A stretch of DNA of 64,000 nucleotides from Chloroflexota bacterium (GTDB lineage Bacteria; Chloroflexota; Chloroflexia; Chloroflexales; Herpetosiphonaceae): assembly GCA_020161265.1 (NCBI GenBank), contig JAIUOC010000002.1:248001-312000 (forward strand), read 5' to 3'. The first letter of the stretch is position 1. The number at the start of each line of letters is the position of its first letter. Made by a program: the position numbers and the translations under genes. Under the pieces are notes generated by a model. That model worked only from the letters and a program-made list of their open reading frames with translations. It did no database searches and was not told the origin of the DNA. This document shows positions 16,642-26,783 of this stretch, in pieces.

Positions 16642-16695
16642 CCTCACCCCCGACCCCTCGCCCACAGCGGCGGGCGAGGGGTCGAAGGGGTGAGG
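16642..16695. repeat. GC-rich REP-like palindrome
   Basis: A 22-base arm rich in CCCC blocks pairs with 16672-16695 apart from two extra bases, around an eight-base loop. It directly follows the expansin stop codon. The block pattern (CCTCACCCC, ACCCCTCGCCC) looks like a dispersed intergenic repeat unit; only one copy is in this window. Confidence 0.6.
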
Positions 16696-16709
16696 GCATG
16701 AAAATCCTT

Positions 16710-16744
16710 AAAACAGCGACGCCCAGAGCAAATGCCCTGGGCGT
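16710..16744 (-). terminator. Terminator of glutamine synthetase gene
   Basis: Stem ACGCCCAG / CTGGGCGT with a ten-base loop, read on the minus strand and followed by CGCTGTTTTA. It lies 23 bases past the glnA stop. Confidence 0.65.
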
Positions 16745-16766
16745 TGACTTAACCTCGAACCAAGAA

Positions 16767-18188
16767 TTAGAACTTGCTCCAGAGGAATTGGTTGGTTACT
16801 TCGTGATGGAATTGAACTTCCGAGCGCTTGATCAACGTGCCCAAGCGATGTGGACAGCGATCAGCCGAAGCAATTTTCAATTCAGCATACTTGGATTGAA
16901 TTTCTTCGCCCAAGACTGAAGCGATAATTTCGCTTGCTTGGAAGGCATCAATTGCATCGTAGATGTTGTCGGGCAATACTTTTGCGCCCTTGCGAACTGA
17001 AGTATCAGCCTTTGGCCCTTCCAAACCAACCTTCAAGATCGAGTAAATTGCCATGTGTGGGTTGGCATCTGGAGCAATCGAACGCACTTCGATCCGAGCT
17101 GAACGAGCATTACCTAATGGAATCCGCACCATTGAACCACGGTCGATCGCCGAAGCCTTGATTTGGTTTGGCGCTTCGTAGTGTGGGTCGAGGCGGCGAT
17201 ATGAGTTGACGCTGGAGTTCAGCAACAAACACAGATCCAAGCCACTGGTCAAAATGCGATCAACATAGCTCCAGCCATATTCTGAAAGGCCTTCTTCGCC
17301 GTTAGCATCATAGAACAAGTTAGTATCGCCCTTGGCCAACGACATGTTGGTGTGCATCCCGCTACCATTGACACCAGTCACTGGCTTGGGCAAGAAGCTG
17401 GCGGTCAAATCGAGTTTGTAGGCCAATTGGCGACAAATCAATTTATACAGCAACACTTGGTCGGCTGCGACTGAGGCTTCGGTGTAGGAGTAGTTCATTT
17501 CGAACTGTGAAGGCGCAACTTCTGGGTGATCTTTTTCATTGGCAAAGCCCATTGCGCGTTGTGCTTCAGCAGCAGCATCGATAAACAAGCGCAGTGGATC
17601 GCCTGGCAATGAGTTGTAATACCCACCCGTGCTCACAAATTCGAAGTGGCCAGTATCACGGTAGTGTTGCTCGGCGTTGCGGCCCTTGAACAAGAAGCCT
17701 TCAATTTCGTTAGCAACGTTACAAACAATCCCTTGTTTGGCAAATAATTCAGCGGTGTAGGCTTGCAAGCGTGAGCGGAAGTCGGCAGGATAGGCCGAAC
17801 CATCGCGTTCCAACACTTGGCCGAACACCAAGACTTTACCAGGCCCAAAGATATCGGCTGGCAACCAATAGAATGCACCCCAATCGATGCCCAAGCGCAA
17901 GTCGGATTCTGATTGTTGTGAGAAGCCACGGATTGAGGAGCCATCAAAGGTCAAGTTATCAGCTGATTTCAACAAGAATTTCTTGTCGTAATCGAGCATA
18001 TGCAAGCGGCCTTCAAGGTCGGTGAAACAGACGGTCACAGCCTTGATGCGTTTTTCGTCGTTCAAATAACGCATGCGCTCTTCTTGCAACTTGTCTAATG
18101 GCGTGCGAGCAACCCGTTGAGCTTTAGCAGCCAGGTTCAGTTCTTCCAACTCTTCGTAGGGAATTTCGAGAAAATCGCGAAGTGTCAT
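16767..18188 (-). CDS. glnA: Glutamine synthetase, type I
   Basis: ATP-dependent ligation of ammonium to glutamate; a dodecameric cytoplasmic enzyme central to nitrogen assimilation. Family signatures are present: beta-grasp segment with FDGSSIRGF, the metal and glutamate site NEIEGFLF, GFANEKDHPEVAPSQFEMNY, the ATP site VNGSGMHTNMS, and NSYRRLDPHYEAPNQ with following RSARIEVRS. The length of 473 residues is typical. A Tyr in the adenylylation loop region (DNIYDA) exists, but the flanking sequence differs from the classical NLYDLPPEE, so adenylylation control is uncertain. It is transcribed alone. An AAAGGAT Shine-Dalgarno is present. Confidence 0.95.
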   Translation of the reverse strand: MTLRDFLEIPYEELEELNLAAKAQRVARTPLDKLQEERMRYLNDEKRIKAVTVCFTDLEGRLHMLDYDKKFLLKSADNLTFDGSSIRGFSQQSESDLRLGIDWGAFYWLPADIFGPGKVLVFGQVLERDGSAYPADFRSRLQAYTAELFAKQGIVCNVANEIEGFLFKGRNAEQHYRDTGHFEFVSTGGYYNSLPGDPLRLFIDAAAEAQRAMGFANEKDHPEVAPSQFEMNYSYTEASVAADQVLLYKLICRQLAYKLDLTASFLPKPVTGVNGSGMHTNMSLAKGDTNLFYDANGEEGLSEYGWSYVDRILTSGLDLCLLLNSSVNSYRRLDPHYEAPNQIKASAIDRGSMVRIPLGNARSARIEVRSIAPDANPHMAIYSILKVGLEGPKADTSVRKGAKVLPDNIYDAIDAFQASEIIASVLGEEIQSKYAELKIASADRCPHRLGTLIKRSEVQFHHEVTNQFLWSKF

Positions 18189-18463
18189 GGTGTGTCATCC
18201 TTTGTACTAACAAAGCCATACTCGGTGTCCCGCGAGCATGGTGGTTTAGTATTGTGCTTGGGAAAGTTTTGGGATCTTGCCAAGGAACGCGCGATCCATT
18301 CAACAGGTCGCATTATACGCAATCCCATCACACCAGAACTTGTGTATTCTATCCAAACTTTAAATCACGCTATTTGTACAAAGTGCACAAAAGGTTATTA
18401 AATTGCTTGCCGCTAGAGGCCTCAGCCAGCATGCTTAAATTACCAAAGTATGTAGCAATTTGC

Positions 18464-20359
18464 CTAATCAATCGCCTCAACCAAGCATGGAAAGACGATG
18501 GTAAAGATCGAGCCTTGACCAAAAACGCTTTCAACTTGAATTGAGCCGTTCAAGAGTTCGATAAAATGGCGACAAAGTGCCAAGCCCAAACCTGTGCCAC
18601 CATAGCGCCGCGTGGTCGAGGCATCGCCTTGGGTAAATGGCTCAAACAAGCGTTGCATTTGCTCATTGCTCATGCCAATGCCGGTATCGCGCACCCGACA
18701 TTGCACATGCTGGCTAGCCGGATCAAAGCTGACGCTGATGTTGATACTGCCTGCTTTGGTAAATTTGGCGGCATTGCTCAATAAATTCAGCAAAATCTGG
18801 CGCAACATCGAGCGATCAGTATGAATTAACGGCAGATGTTTGTTTGGTGCAAAGTAAAGACTATTGGCATTTTTCTGGGCCATTGGGTTAATTGTGGCAA
18901 TCAAATCGCGCACAAGGCTGTTGAGATCAAAGGTTTCGGCAGCAACTTGATATTTGCCAGCCTCAACTTTGGCCAAATCAAGCACATCGTTGACCAAATT
19001 GAGCAATTGATGGCCTGCATCATTAATTTGGCCAATATCATGACGAAACTGCTCAACCATCGTCGGGTCATCAAAATCAGTATCGTCCATCAGCAATTCG
19101 CTGTAGCCAATAATTGCATTCAGTGGCGTGCGCAGCTCGTGGCTCATATTGGCCAAAAAGGTGCTTTTGGCATGATTGGCGGCTTCAGCAGCATCACGGG
19201 CATGGCGCAAAGCCTCTTCGGCCTGTTTGCGTGCCGTAATTTCTTGAATCGTGCCTTCGGCGTAGAGCATCGAGCCATCCTCAGCATACACCAAACGCGA
19301 GGTTTCGCTGATCCAAATTCGTTCGCCCGTAGCAGGCCGATAAACTTCTGATTCAATTTCATCATACGAGCCATCGGTTTGCAGCAGCTCACGCAAATAT
19401 TCAAAACGCTGCGGCTCAACATACATCGTGGTTAAATCGGCCACATAATCGACCAATTCATGCTCATGGGCAAAGCCTGCCAAGCGCACCAACGCCGGAT
19501 TAGCTCGCAACACCCGCCCATCGGGAGTAATGCGGAAGATGCCAATTTTGGTGGTTTCAAAAATTGTGCGATAGTCGTGCTCGGCCACGCGCAAGGCCTC
19601 AGTTAATTGATGGTGCTCAGTTACATCTTGCAGCGAGCCATAAATTTTGATTGGCTGGTCAAACTCTAGCTCAACTCGCCCAGTAAAACGCCCCCAGAAC
19701 GAGCGCCCCCGAAACGTCCGCATTTCCACGCTCATATCAAACGAGCCACGCTGCTCGATCATTTGGCGAAAAATCGCCTCAAGCTGGATTAGCGTCGCAT
19801 TGGTATGGAAAAAATTTTGATTCTCAATTGTGGGCGTGTATTCGTGGGCTGTAGTATCCAAAATATGATACATTTCGCGCGTCCAAAATACCTGATTGGT
19901 ACGTAAATCGATCTCCCAGCCACCAACGCGGGCGGTTTGTTCAGTTTGCAACATCAAGCGCTCAAGCCGATTGCTCTCGCTAATATCGCGTACCAACCAA
20001 ACCTGACGATGGCCATTGGATGCCAACGTACATTCTAAAAGGCAACTTTGATTCTGGCGATTTACCACAAAACCATGAATCGTTTGGCCTAAGGCTGCTG
20101 CCGCAGTTGTTGCATACAATTGGCGCATGCTGGCAGCTTCAGGGCCATACAAGGTACTAAACCATTGCTCAGTCGTCGTAATTTCAGCATTGCTATAGCC
20201 AATCATCGCCGTAACTGCTTGATTAAAAAAAACCTGTGCGCCTTGAAACCAAACCAAGCCAACCGGAAATTGCTCAAGCGTTACATCTTTACGGCGAGTT
20301 GCTTTAATCAAGCGGCGTTGCCATGCGCCAGCGAGTGGCCATTTCAATTTCCGAGGCAT
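18464..20359 (-). CDS. Multi-PAS sensor histidine kinase
   Basis: Cytoplasmic sensor kinase of 631 residues. Three to four PAS domains occupy residues about 25-390, with PAC-type ends such as GSLQDVTEH and GTIQEITARKQAEEAL. The HisKA domain carries the phospho-acceptor His407 in ANMSHELRTPLNA. The HATPase domain follows, with the N-box RQILLNLLSNAAKF, then DTGIGM and GGTGLGLAL. There is no membrane segment, so it senses an internal signal. ATG 20359 with GAGGA six bases upstream is preferred to the GTG at 20371. No cognate regulator is adjacent; it is divergent from the PHA-type regulator gene. Confidence 0.9.
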   Translation of the reverse strand: MPRKLKWPLAGAWQRRLIKATRRKDVTLEQFPVGLVWFQGAQVFFNQAVTAMIGYSNAEITTTEQWFSTLYGPEAASMRQLYATTAAAALGQTIHGFVVNRQNQSCLLECTLASNGHRQVWLVRDISESNRLERLMLQTEQTARVGGWEIDLRTNQVFWTREMYHILDTTAHEYTPTIENQNFFHTNATLIQLEAIFRQMIEQRGSFDMSVEMRTFRGRSFWGRFTGRVELEFDQPIKIYGSLQDVTEHHQLTEALRVAEHDYRTIFETTKIGIFRITPDGRVLRANPALVRLAGFAHEHELVDYVADLTTMYVEPQRFEYLRELLQTDGSYDEIESEVYRPATGERIWISETSRLVYAEDGSMLYAEGTIQEITARKQAEEALRHARDAAEAANHAKSTFLANMSHELRTPLNAIIGYSELLMDDTDFDDPTMVEQFRHDIGQINDAGHQLLNLVNDVLDLAKVEAGKYQVAAETFDLNSLVRDLIATINPMAQKNANSLYFAPNKHLPLIHTDRSMLRQILLNLLSNAAKFTKAGSINISVSFDPASQHVQCRVRDTGIGMSNEQMQRLFEPFTQGDASTTRRYGGTGLGLALCRHFIELLNGSIQVESVFGQGSIFTIVFPCLVEAID

Positions 20360-20516
20360 AACGATCCTCACAACACAAGTTTCAAGCCTAAGGTCTTATG
20401 CTGTATTGTAGTATGAGAAAGGCCACGATCCAAGTGGTTTTAGCGGCTTTTTAAGCCAATTTGGGGGTACACTATTAATATATGACGCACTGCACAGCAA
20501 CCCGCAACGACCGTGC

Positions 20517-20522
20517 TATAAT
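20517..20522 (+). promoter_or_regulatory. -10 box TATAAT for PHA-type regulator gene
   Basis: A perfect TATAAT lies 38 bases before the GTG start; a matching -35 box is not obvious. Shine-Dalgarno TAGGAGG follows just before the start. Confidence 0.5.
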
Positions 20523-20560
20523 GAGTTTCCCGCAGCACAATTCAGATCGTAGGAGGCGTT

Positions 20561-21067
20561 GTGGAATTAATTAAGAAATACGGCAATCGGAAGCTTTATC
20601 ATACCAATGCCAAACAATATATTACCCTGCATGGCATTGCCAAGTTGATTCGGGCAGGCAGTGATGTTCGGGTCGTCGATAATGTGACTGGCGAAGATTT
20701 GACGGTGCAAACCTTATCGCAAATTCTGCTCAATAGCAAAGGCCGCCGTTCAGGCTCGCTGCCAATTCCGATTTTGTCTGATCTGATTCAAACCAGCGGC
20801 GAGACGCTCTCGCAAATGCGCCGGAATCTGTTTCAATCGCTGGGCGGGAGCCAAATTGTTGATGCCGAAATTCGCTTACGCCTCGAACATTTGCTCGATG
20901 AAGGCAAAATTAGCGAAGATGTCTGTCAACATATGGGCCAATTATTACTCAAAGATTCGGGCCATGCCCACGCCGAGAACCTACCTGATCGCTCCGATGT
21001 TGAACGCTTGAAAAGCCAAGTTGAGCAACTAGCCAATTTAGTTGAGCAACTGTTGCACGATAAATAA
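20561..21067 (+). CDS. Polyhydroxyalkanoate synthesis regulator-like DNA-binding protein
   Basis: Contains the PHB/PHA accumulation regulator DNA-binding domain (residues 3-65): IKKYGNRKLYHT, YITLHGIAKLIRAGSDV, VVDNVTGEDLTVQTLSQIL. Relatives (PhaR) repress phasin and PHA genes and sense the polymer. The rest is helical, with a likely coiled coil at the C-terminus (VERLKSQVEQLANLVEQLL) that may oligomerise. The start is GTG at 20561, supported by TAGGAGG. No PHA synthase or phasin gene is in the window, so the target genes are unknown. Confidence 0.85.
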   Translation: MELIKKYGNRKLYHTNAKQYITLHGIAKLIRAGSDVRVVDNVTGEDLTVQTLSQILLNSKGRRSGSLPIPILSDLIQTSGETLSQMRRNLFQSLGGSQIVDAEIRLRLEHLLDEGKISEDVCQHMGQLLLKDSGHAHAENLPDRSDVERLKSQVEQLANLVEQLLHDK

Positions 21068-21129
21068 TCAATCTTCGTTTCACCATTTCGTTTGCTGATT
21101 TATCGCCAATGGCAATGAGGCCACGATCA

Positions 21130-22365
21130 ATGAAGAAATCAACCCCATCCAAACGCGCTCTTGTCCTCGCTGGTGGTGGCATCTCTGGTGCCGTTTACGA
21201 AATTGGCGCTCTCCGTGCCATCGATGATCTCCTCACAACCCTAAGCATCAACGATTTCGATATGTATGTTGGCACAAGTGCTGGCAGCCTGATTAGCTCG
21301 TGCTTGGCGAATGGCATCACCACCCGCGAGTTGCTACGCATTCTCGAAGGTGCTTTGCCCGATGCCAAACGACTACAACGCGACCAAATTCTGGCGCTCA
21401 ATTTGCGCGGCTTGATCAAGCGTGGTCGCCGTTTGCCACGCCTATTGGCCCAACGAGCAATCGAAACTTTGCGTCGCCCACAAGATTTTGCTCCCCTCGA
21501 TTGGGCTTGGAAGTTGCTCGAAGGCTTGCCCAATGGCATTTATTCAACCAACAGCTTAGAGCGCTATCTGCGCCATTTCTTGACTGAGCGCGGTAGCAAC
21601 CACTTTGCTGAGTTACAGCGCGAGCTTTATATCGTGGCAACTGAGCTGGATAGCGGTGACCGCGCAGTGTTTGGCGAAGGCAACCTGCGCAATGTGCCAA
21701 TTTCAGCGGCGGTTGCAGCTTCCAGCGCCATGCCAATCGTTTATGAGCCAGTTCGGATCAATGGGGTTGATTATATTGATGGTGGGGTGCGCGGCACAGC
21801 CAGCCTCGATGTGGCGATTGATCGTGGGGCAAAACTGATTGTCTGTGTCAATCCACTGGTGGCCTTTGATAATCGGAAACATCAGCTTGGCAGCCGCATC
21901 GCTGACGCTGGCATTCAGGCGATTGGCAATCAGGTATTTCGCACCTTTATTCAGGCTGGCTTGCACTATCACATTAAAAAATTGCGCCAGCAACACCCCG
22001 ATGTTGATATTATTTTGATCGAGCCACGCGCCGATGATGCGATTGTCTTTGCTGAACATGTGTTGCATTACGATGAGCGCATGTTGCTAGCTCGCCATGG
22101 CTACGAATCAGCCACAATTCGCTTAGCCGACAAATATCAAGATTACAAGGTGATTTTGGCCAAACACGGCGTTCAAATCAGCCGCCAACGCGTCGCCAAA
22201 GAATTACATCACTTGTTTGCTAGCGACGATGCCGATACCTTGCACTCATTATTAGAGAGCGATCCCAATGGCAAGCGTTTGACCCACCCCCAAAAAAGCT
22301 GGCGCACGGTCAACCTCGCTCACACCCTCGACGACCTTGATGCTCGCCTCGGCAATCTAGAATAA
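21130..22365 (+). CDS. Patatin-like phospholipase
   Basis: Serine lipid acyl hydrolase of the patatin/RssA family. The oxyanion hole ALVLAGGGISGAVYEIGAL is near the N-terminus, the nucleophile motif is GTSAGS (GxSxG) and the catalytic Asp lies in YIDGGVRG; together they form the Ser-Asp dyad. A C-terminal extension of about 100 residues is helical and of unknown role. Of three in-frame ATGs (21109, 21115, 21130) the last has GAGG nine bases upstream and gives an N-terminus that aligns with the family. It follows the PHA-type regulator by about 60 bases, so the two may be cotranscribed; a lipid-granule link is conceivable but unproven. Confidence 0.88.
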   Translation: MKKSTPSKRALVLAGGGISGAVYEIGALRAIDDLLTTLSINDFDMYVGTSAGSLISSCLANGITTRELLRILEGALPDAKRLQRDQILALNLRGLIKRGRRLPRLLAQRAIETLRRPQDFAPLDWAWKLLEGLPNGIYSTNSLERYLRHFLTERGSNHFAELQRELYIVATELDSGDRAVFGEGNLRNVPISAAVAASSAMPIVYEPVRINGVDYIDGGVRGTASLDVAIDRGAKLIVCVNPLVAFDNRKHQLGSRIADAGIQAIGNQVFRTFIQAGLHYHIKKLRQQHPDVDIILIEPRADDAIVFAEHVLHYDERMLLARHGYESATIRLADKYQDYKVILAKHGVQISRQRVAKELHHLFASDDADTLHSLLESDPNGKRLTHPQKSWRTVNLAHTLDDLDARLGNLE

Positions 22366-22371
22366 ATGCCC

Positions 22372-22408
22372 AAAGCCCCACTCTCAACCTAAGAGCGGGG
22401 CTTTTTTT
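22372..22408 (+). terminator. Rho-independent terminator after patatin gene
   Basis: AAGCCCCACTC pairs with GAGCGGGGCTT (one mismatch), followed by a run of seven T residues. Confidence 0.9.
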
Positions 22409-22464
22409 ATGGCTCAACAAGCATCGAAGTGAACAACCTTCCGATCCCTAACCCCGAACCTCAG

Positions 22465-23484
22465 CTATTGCAACTTCAAATTCATTTGTTCTTGCGATTC
22501 AGTTGCCCGCCAGCAAGCCACAAAATGACCGCCACCATAATCGTGGAACGGCGGATCTTCGGCTTTGCATTTGTCGATCACAATTGGGCAGCGCGTATGG
22601 AAGTGACAACCAGTCGGCGGATTAAGTGGGCTGGGCACATCACCTTGCAAAATAATTCGCTGGCGTTGCTTCTCGACCTCAGGATCGGGAATCGGCACAG
22701 CTGAGAGCAAAGCCTGAGTATAGGGGTGCATCGGATTAGCATACAACTCTTTTGAGGGAGCCAACTCGACCATTTTACCCAAATACATCACCGCCACCCG
22801 ATCGCTGATATGCTTGACCACGCTCAGGTTGTGGGCAATAAACAGATAGGTCAAGCCAAATTGGCCCTGCAAATCTTGCAGCAGATTAATAATTTGGGCT
22901 TGAATCGACACGTCAAGCGCCGAAACTGGCTCATCGCAGACGATAAAATCTGGCTCGACCGCCAAGGCGCGGGCAATCCCAATCCGTTGGCGTTGACCAC
23001 CCGAAAATTCATGTGGGTAGCGGTTGATAAAGTAAGGATTGAGACCAACCACCCGCAGCAATTCTTCAACCCGGGTGCGCACCTCTTTGCCAGTGCGCAG
23101 GCCGTGCACCCGAATTGGCTCACCTACAATATCACCAACGGTCATACGCGGGTTGAGCGAAGCATAGGGATCTTGGAAAATAATCTGGACTTTACGGCGC
23201 ATTTGGCGCATAGCCTCGCCGTTGAGTTTGGTCAAATCCTTGCCATCAAAGCTTACCGTGCCAGCGGTTGGGCGATGCAACTGCAATATTGCCCGCCCAG
23301 TTGTCGATTTGCCACAGCCTGATTCACCGACCAAGCCCAGCGTCTCGCCACGTTTGACTGAAAAGCTCAAGCCATCAACTGCCTTAACTGCCCCGATCGT
23401 GCGGCGTAATAAACCGTTGGATTTGACAGGGAAGTGCATTTTTAAGCCGTTGATATCGAGCAGAGTATCATTTTGTACTGCCAT
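22465..23484 (-). CDS. oppF: Oligopeptide ABC transporter ATPase OppF-like
   Basis: One of two nucleotide-binding subunits of a peptide importer. Walker A is GESGCGKST, the Q-loop region is [13 protein letters not shown], the signature is [15 protein letters not shown] and Walker B is [12 protein letters not shown]. The C-terminal oligopeptide-transporter motif with a Cys cluster ([16 protein letters not shown]) is typical of OppD/OppF and may bind an iron-sulfur cluster. It is the last gene of a five-gene minus-strand operon (oppA-B-C-D-F order), 17 bases after oppD. Confidence 0.93.
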   Translation of the reverse strand: MAVQNDTLLDINGLKMHFPVKSNGLLRRTIGAVKAVDGLSFSVKRGETLGLVGESGCGKSTTGRAILQLHRPTAGTVSFDGKDLTKLNGEAMRQMRRKVQIIFQDPYASLNPRMTVGDIVGEPIRVHGLRTGKEVRTRVEELLRVVGLNPYFINRYPHEFSGGQRQRIGIARALAVEPDFIVCDEPVSALDVSIQAQIINLLQDLQGQFGLTYLFIAHNLSVVKHISDRVAVMYLGKMVELAPSKELYANPMHPYTQALLSAVPIPDPEVEKQRQRIILQGDVPSPLNPPTGCHFHTRCPIVIDKCKAEDPPFHDYGGGHFVACWRATESQEQMNLKLQ

Positions 23485-23501
23485 TTGGCCTTCCTCTGGT
23501 T

Positions 23502-24575
23502 CTACGATGCCTGTTCGTGGGCTAAAACATCTTCAAGCGCAGCATCCAAGGCGGCTTGTTCTTCGGCAATTTTCTTGGCGGCCATCGCTTGGCGCTGTTC
23601 ACGATCAATCTCGAATAAACAGGCAGCGGTATGCTCAGGCGCAACTTGGCGCAAACTCGGCGTTTCGCTCCAGCATTGCTCTTGCACAAAATCGCAGCGC
23701 GGCGCAAATGGGCAACGCTCGGTTTTCTCCAACAAATCCGGTGGTAACCCTGGAATTGGCGTAAGGCGCGTTTGAATTCCATCAAGCCGTGGAATCGAAT
23801 CAAGCAAGCCAATGGTATACGGCATGCGGGGATTATGGAACAGCTCGTTGGTTGAGGCCTGTTCGACCACCCGTCCAGCATACATCACAATCACGCGGTC
23901 GGTCATGCCCGCTACAACCCCAAGGTCGTGGGTGATAAAAATAATCGCCGTGCCGGTCTCGTTCTTGAGACGGTTAAGCAATTCGAGAATTTGCGCTTGA
24001 ATAGTTACATCGAGTGCTGTCGTTGGCTCGTCGGCGATCAACAGCTCAGGGTTACAAGCAAGACCCATAGCGATCATCACCCGTTGGCGCATCCCACCAG
24101 AAAATTGATGTGGAAAATCATCAAGCCGTTTGTCAGGAGCCGGAATCCCAACCATTGAGAGCAAGTCAATGGCGCGGTTTCGCGCCTGTTTGGGAGTCAT
24201 CCCCATGTGCAATTGCAGCGATTCAGTCATCTGCCGACCAATTCGTAGCACCGGATTGAGCGAAGTCATGGGGTCTTGGAAGATCATCGAAATCCGATTA
24301 CCACGGATTTTACGCATCTCCGACTCGCTAAAATCGACTAGATTATCGCCATCGAATAAAATCTGGCCACCAGCAATTTTGCCTGGAGGCGAAGGAATCA
24401 AGCGCATAATCGAAAGTGATGTCACGCTTTTGCCTGAGCCAGATTCGCCGACGATGCCTAAGGTTTCGCCACGATTAACCGAGAATGAAACATTATTGAC
24501 AGCATTGACCACACCATCAGCGGTTTTAAATTGAACTTGTAGGTTTTTGACCTCAAGCAAGGGTGCTTCAGCCAT
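23502..24575 (-). CDS. oppD: Oligopeptide ABC transporter ATPase OppD-like
   Basis: ATPase partner of OppF. Walker [12 protein letters not shown]-loop [12 protein letters not shown], signature [15 protein letters not shown] and Walker [13 protein letters not shown] are all intact. The C-terminal peptide-transporter region has the Cys pattern [14 protein letters not shown]. An alanine- and glutamine-rich tail of about 35 residues ([20 protein letters not shown]) extends beyond the usual end and looks helical. It sits between the oppC and oppF genes on one transcript. Confidence 0.93.
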   Translation of the reverse strand: MAEAPLLEVKNLQVQFKTADGVVNAVNNVSFSVNRGETLGIVGESGSGKSVTSLSIMRLIPSPPGKIAGGQILFDGDNLVDFSESEMRKIRGNRISMIFQDPMTSLNPVLRIGRQMTESLQLHMGMTPKQARNRAIDLLSMVGIPAPDKRLDDFPHQFSGGMRQRVMIAMGLACNPELLIADEPTTALDVTIQAQILELLNRLKNETGTAIIFITHDLGVVAGMTDRVIVMYAGRVVEQASTNELFHNPRMPYTIGLLDSIPRLDGIQTRLTPIPGLPPDLLEKTERCPFAPRCDFVQEQCWSETPSLRQVAPEHTAACLFEIDREQRQAMAAKKIAEEQAALDAALEDVLAHEQAS

Positions 24576-24611
24576 ATATGCTCCTCATGATGTCGAGCAA
24601 TTTGCCTTGAT

Positions 24612-25610
24612 CTATTGACGGGGATCAAGCGCATCACGTAAACCATCGCCCAAAGCCACAAAGGCAATCGTAATTGAAGCAATTGCAATCGCCGACGCGA
24701 TCAGAATCCATGGTTGCGAATCAATCGCCGACTTACCTTCCAAAATCATCTGGCCCCAGCTGGTAGGGAACGGATTATTGGGGTTGGTATCAGGCTGGAT
24801 ACCAATCCCCAAAAAGCTCAGGGTTGCTTCAGTGACAATCGCGCTTGGCACAATAAACGCGCCTGCCACAATAATCGGCGCGAGCGTGTTGGGCAAAATA
24901 TGGCGGAATAAAATTGAGCCACGTCGGACTCCAACCGCTTCAGCAGCTTCCACGAATTCTTTTTCTTTTAATGAAAGCACTTGGCCACGCACCAAACGCG
25001 AAACACTGGCCCAGTTTACCGCCGAGAACGATAAGAAAATCAATAACAAACCATTGAAGGTTTTACCAAAGGCGGTTTGATTGAAGGCAGTTTGCACAAT
25101 AATGAAGAACAGGATATCGGGCAGCGAAAAGACGATATCAGTAAAACGCATGAGCAAACTATCGAGTTTGCCACCAGCAAAACCTGAAATCAAGCCAATA
25201 GTGATCCCGATCGTCAGGGTAAAGATCATGGGAATAAAACCCACAACCATCGAAACCCGCGTGCCATAAATCAAACGGCTGAGCACATCGCCGCCAGCAG
25301 AATCGGTGCCAAGTGGAAATTTCCAAACTCCACTACGTTTCGGATTTTTCTCATCAACTACCCATGCAGCTTGACGATAGGTGCCTCGTTCGCGTAATTC
25401 GGTTGAGGTTGGGCGGCTAGGCGCATGCGGGGCAATAACTGGAGCAAAAATTGCTACCAGCGCCAGCAAAAACAAATAGACAATACTTGCCATTGCCAAC
25501 CGATTGCGTCGCAGGCGCAACCAAGCATCGCTCCAAAGACTCCGAACAGGCCGCGTAAATTCTTGAGCTTGGGCAGGGCTTTTGCCTGCCACATTCGATG
25601 CGGTTGCCAT
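24612..25610 (-). CDS. oppC: Oligopeptide ABC transporter permease OppC-like
   Basis: Membrane subunit of the peptide importer. It has an N-terminal cytoplasmic tail, then six hydrophobic segments, starting with MASIVYLFLLALVAIFAPV, and the large periplasmic loop after helix 1 that is typical for OppC. The EAA-type loop EAAEAVGVRRGSILFRHILPNTLAPI contacts the ATPases. ATG 25610 with AGGAG ten bases upstream is preferred over 25649, which would overlap the oppB stop. Length 332 residues. Confidence 0.92.
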   Translation of the reverse strand: MATASNVAGKSPAQAQEFTRPVRSLWSDAWLRLRRNRLAMASIVYLFLLALVAIFAPVIAPHAPSRPTSTELRERGTYRQAAWVVDEKNPKRSGVWKFPLGTDSAGGDVLSRLIYGTRVSMVVGFIPMIFTLTIGITIGLISGFAGGKLDSLLMRFTDIVFSLPDILFFIIVQTAFNQTAFGKTFNGLLLIFLSFSAVNWASVSRLVRGQVLSLKEKEFVEAAEAVGVRRGSILFRHILPNTLAPIIVAGAFIVPSAIVTEATLSFLGIGIQPDTNPNNPFPTSWGQMILEGKSAIDSQPWILIASAIAIASITIAFVALGDGLRDALDPRQ

Positions 25611-25623
25611 ACGTTCGGGTCTC

Positions 25624-26631
25624 CTAGCTGTTACGAATCCGTGGATCAATCAAGCCATACGAAAGGTCTACCATAATATTGCCCAAGGCAACCAGTAATG
25701 AGAAAAATAGGGTTGAACCCATAATCATCGAGTAATCACGGCTACCGATTGCCCCAATAAATTCACTGCCAATGCCTGGCACACGGAAAACTGATTCGAT
25801 AATAAACGAGCCAGTTACCAAGCCAGCCACTGCCGGCCCAAGAATCGTAATCACTGGAATCAAACTATTGCGCAGGATATGGCGCAAAATTACCACGCGA
25901 TCGCCGAGACCTTTAGCGCGGGCAGTGCGAATATAATCCTGGCGTTTAACTTCAAGCACACTACTGCGGGTCAAACGGGTAATATAGGCCATTGTTCCTA
26001 AACCCAAAATGATCGCTGGTGGAATATACGAAGTACTAAAACCTTGCCAAACCGAAGGATCTTTAATCGGAGCCACATCAAATACCTTGCTCATAACCAG
26101 CAGCAACAGCAAACCAGTCACAAAGGTTGGCACTGAAAACCCAATCGTTGAGAGAATCAAGCTAAAGTAATCGAAGATCGTATTTTGGCGCAAAGCCCCC
26201 AAAATACCAAGGGGAAAGCCCACCAACAGCGCAAAAGCCAACGAAATCATGCCAAGGCGCAACGAAATCGGAAAGGTTTCTTTAATTTTATCTTGAACTG
26301 TTTCGGTGCCTTTCGAAGCATAGGTTGGGCCTAGATCGCCTTGGACGGCATTTATCATATAGTTGCCAAATTGGCTATCGAGCAAACCGCGCAGCGCCGA
26401 AAAGGGGTTGCCCTCAGCACTCAAGCGATTATTAAATTCTGCCGAGTTGAGCCAAGCGGGTTTATCTAAGCCAAATTTGCGATTCAGCAGGGCAATCGTT
26501 GACGGGGCAACTTCTTTTTCTTGATCAAATGGCCCGCCTTTGGCCTGTTTCATCATAAAAAAAGTAATGAGTGCCACGAGAAACAACACCGGAATCATCG
26601 CCAAGACGCGACGAATTATAAAGCCAATCAT
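25624..26631 (-). CDS. oppB: Oligopeptide ABC transporter permease OppB-like
   Basis: Second membrane subunit. The start MIGFIIRRVLAMIPVLFLVALITFF is the characteristic OppB N-terminus, and the EAA-type loop RTARAKGLGDRVVILRHILRNSLIPV is present. A periplasmic insertion of about 70 residues follows helix 1. I choose ATG 26631, with GGAGG six bases upstream; the in-frame 26691 start would add 20 polar residues. It is separated from oppA by a hairpin, which probably lowers its expression relative to the binding protein. Confidence 0.92.
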   Translation of the reverse strand: MIGFIIRRVLAMIPVLFLVALITFFMMKQAKGGPFDQEKEVAPSTIALLNRKFGLDKPAWLNSAEFNNRLSAEGNPFSALRGLLDSQFGNYMINAVQGDLGPTYASKGTETVQDKIKETFPISLRLGMISLAFALLVGFPLGILGALRQNTIFDYFSLILSTIGFSVPTFVTGLLLLLVMSKVFDVAPIKDPSVWQGFSTSYIPPAIILGLGTMAYITRLTRSSVLEVKRQDYIRTARAKGLGDRVVILRHILRNSLIPVITILGPAVAGLVTGSFIIESVFRVPGIGSEFIGAIGSRDYSMIMGSTLFFSLLVALGNIMVDLSYGLIDPRIRNS

Positions 26632-26739
26632 GCCATGCCTCCATTGGCGCGAGAGCGTGCCGGGGTGTTGCCTCGCGAGCCTTGATTGCAATTTAACAGG
26701 GTGCTTGCAAAGAATTAATAAGTGGGAGCTAGGGTTGGT

Positions 26740-26769
26740 GGGGAGCAGCGCAGGCCCGCGCTGCTCCCC
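26740..26769 (-). terminator. Intercistronic hairpin between oppA and oppB
   Basis: Perfect 12-base-pair stem GGGGAGCAGCGC / GCGCTGCTCCCC with a six-base loop and no T run. Such hairpins commonly protect the binding-protein mRNA and reduce read-through to the permease genes. Confidence 0.75.
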
Positions 26770-26783
26770 AGAAGGTTAAGCTA

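Noticed and set aside
22810-23764. Plus-strand ORFs opposite oppF and oppD
   Set aside because: The minus-strand ABC ATPase genes are complete; these are reverse-complement shadows.
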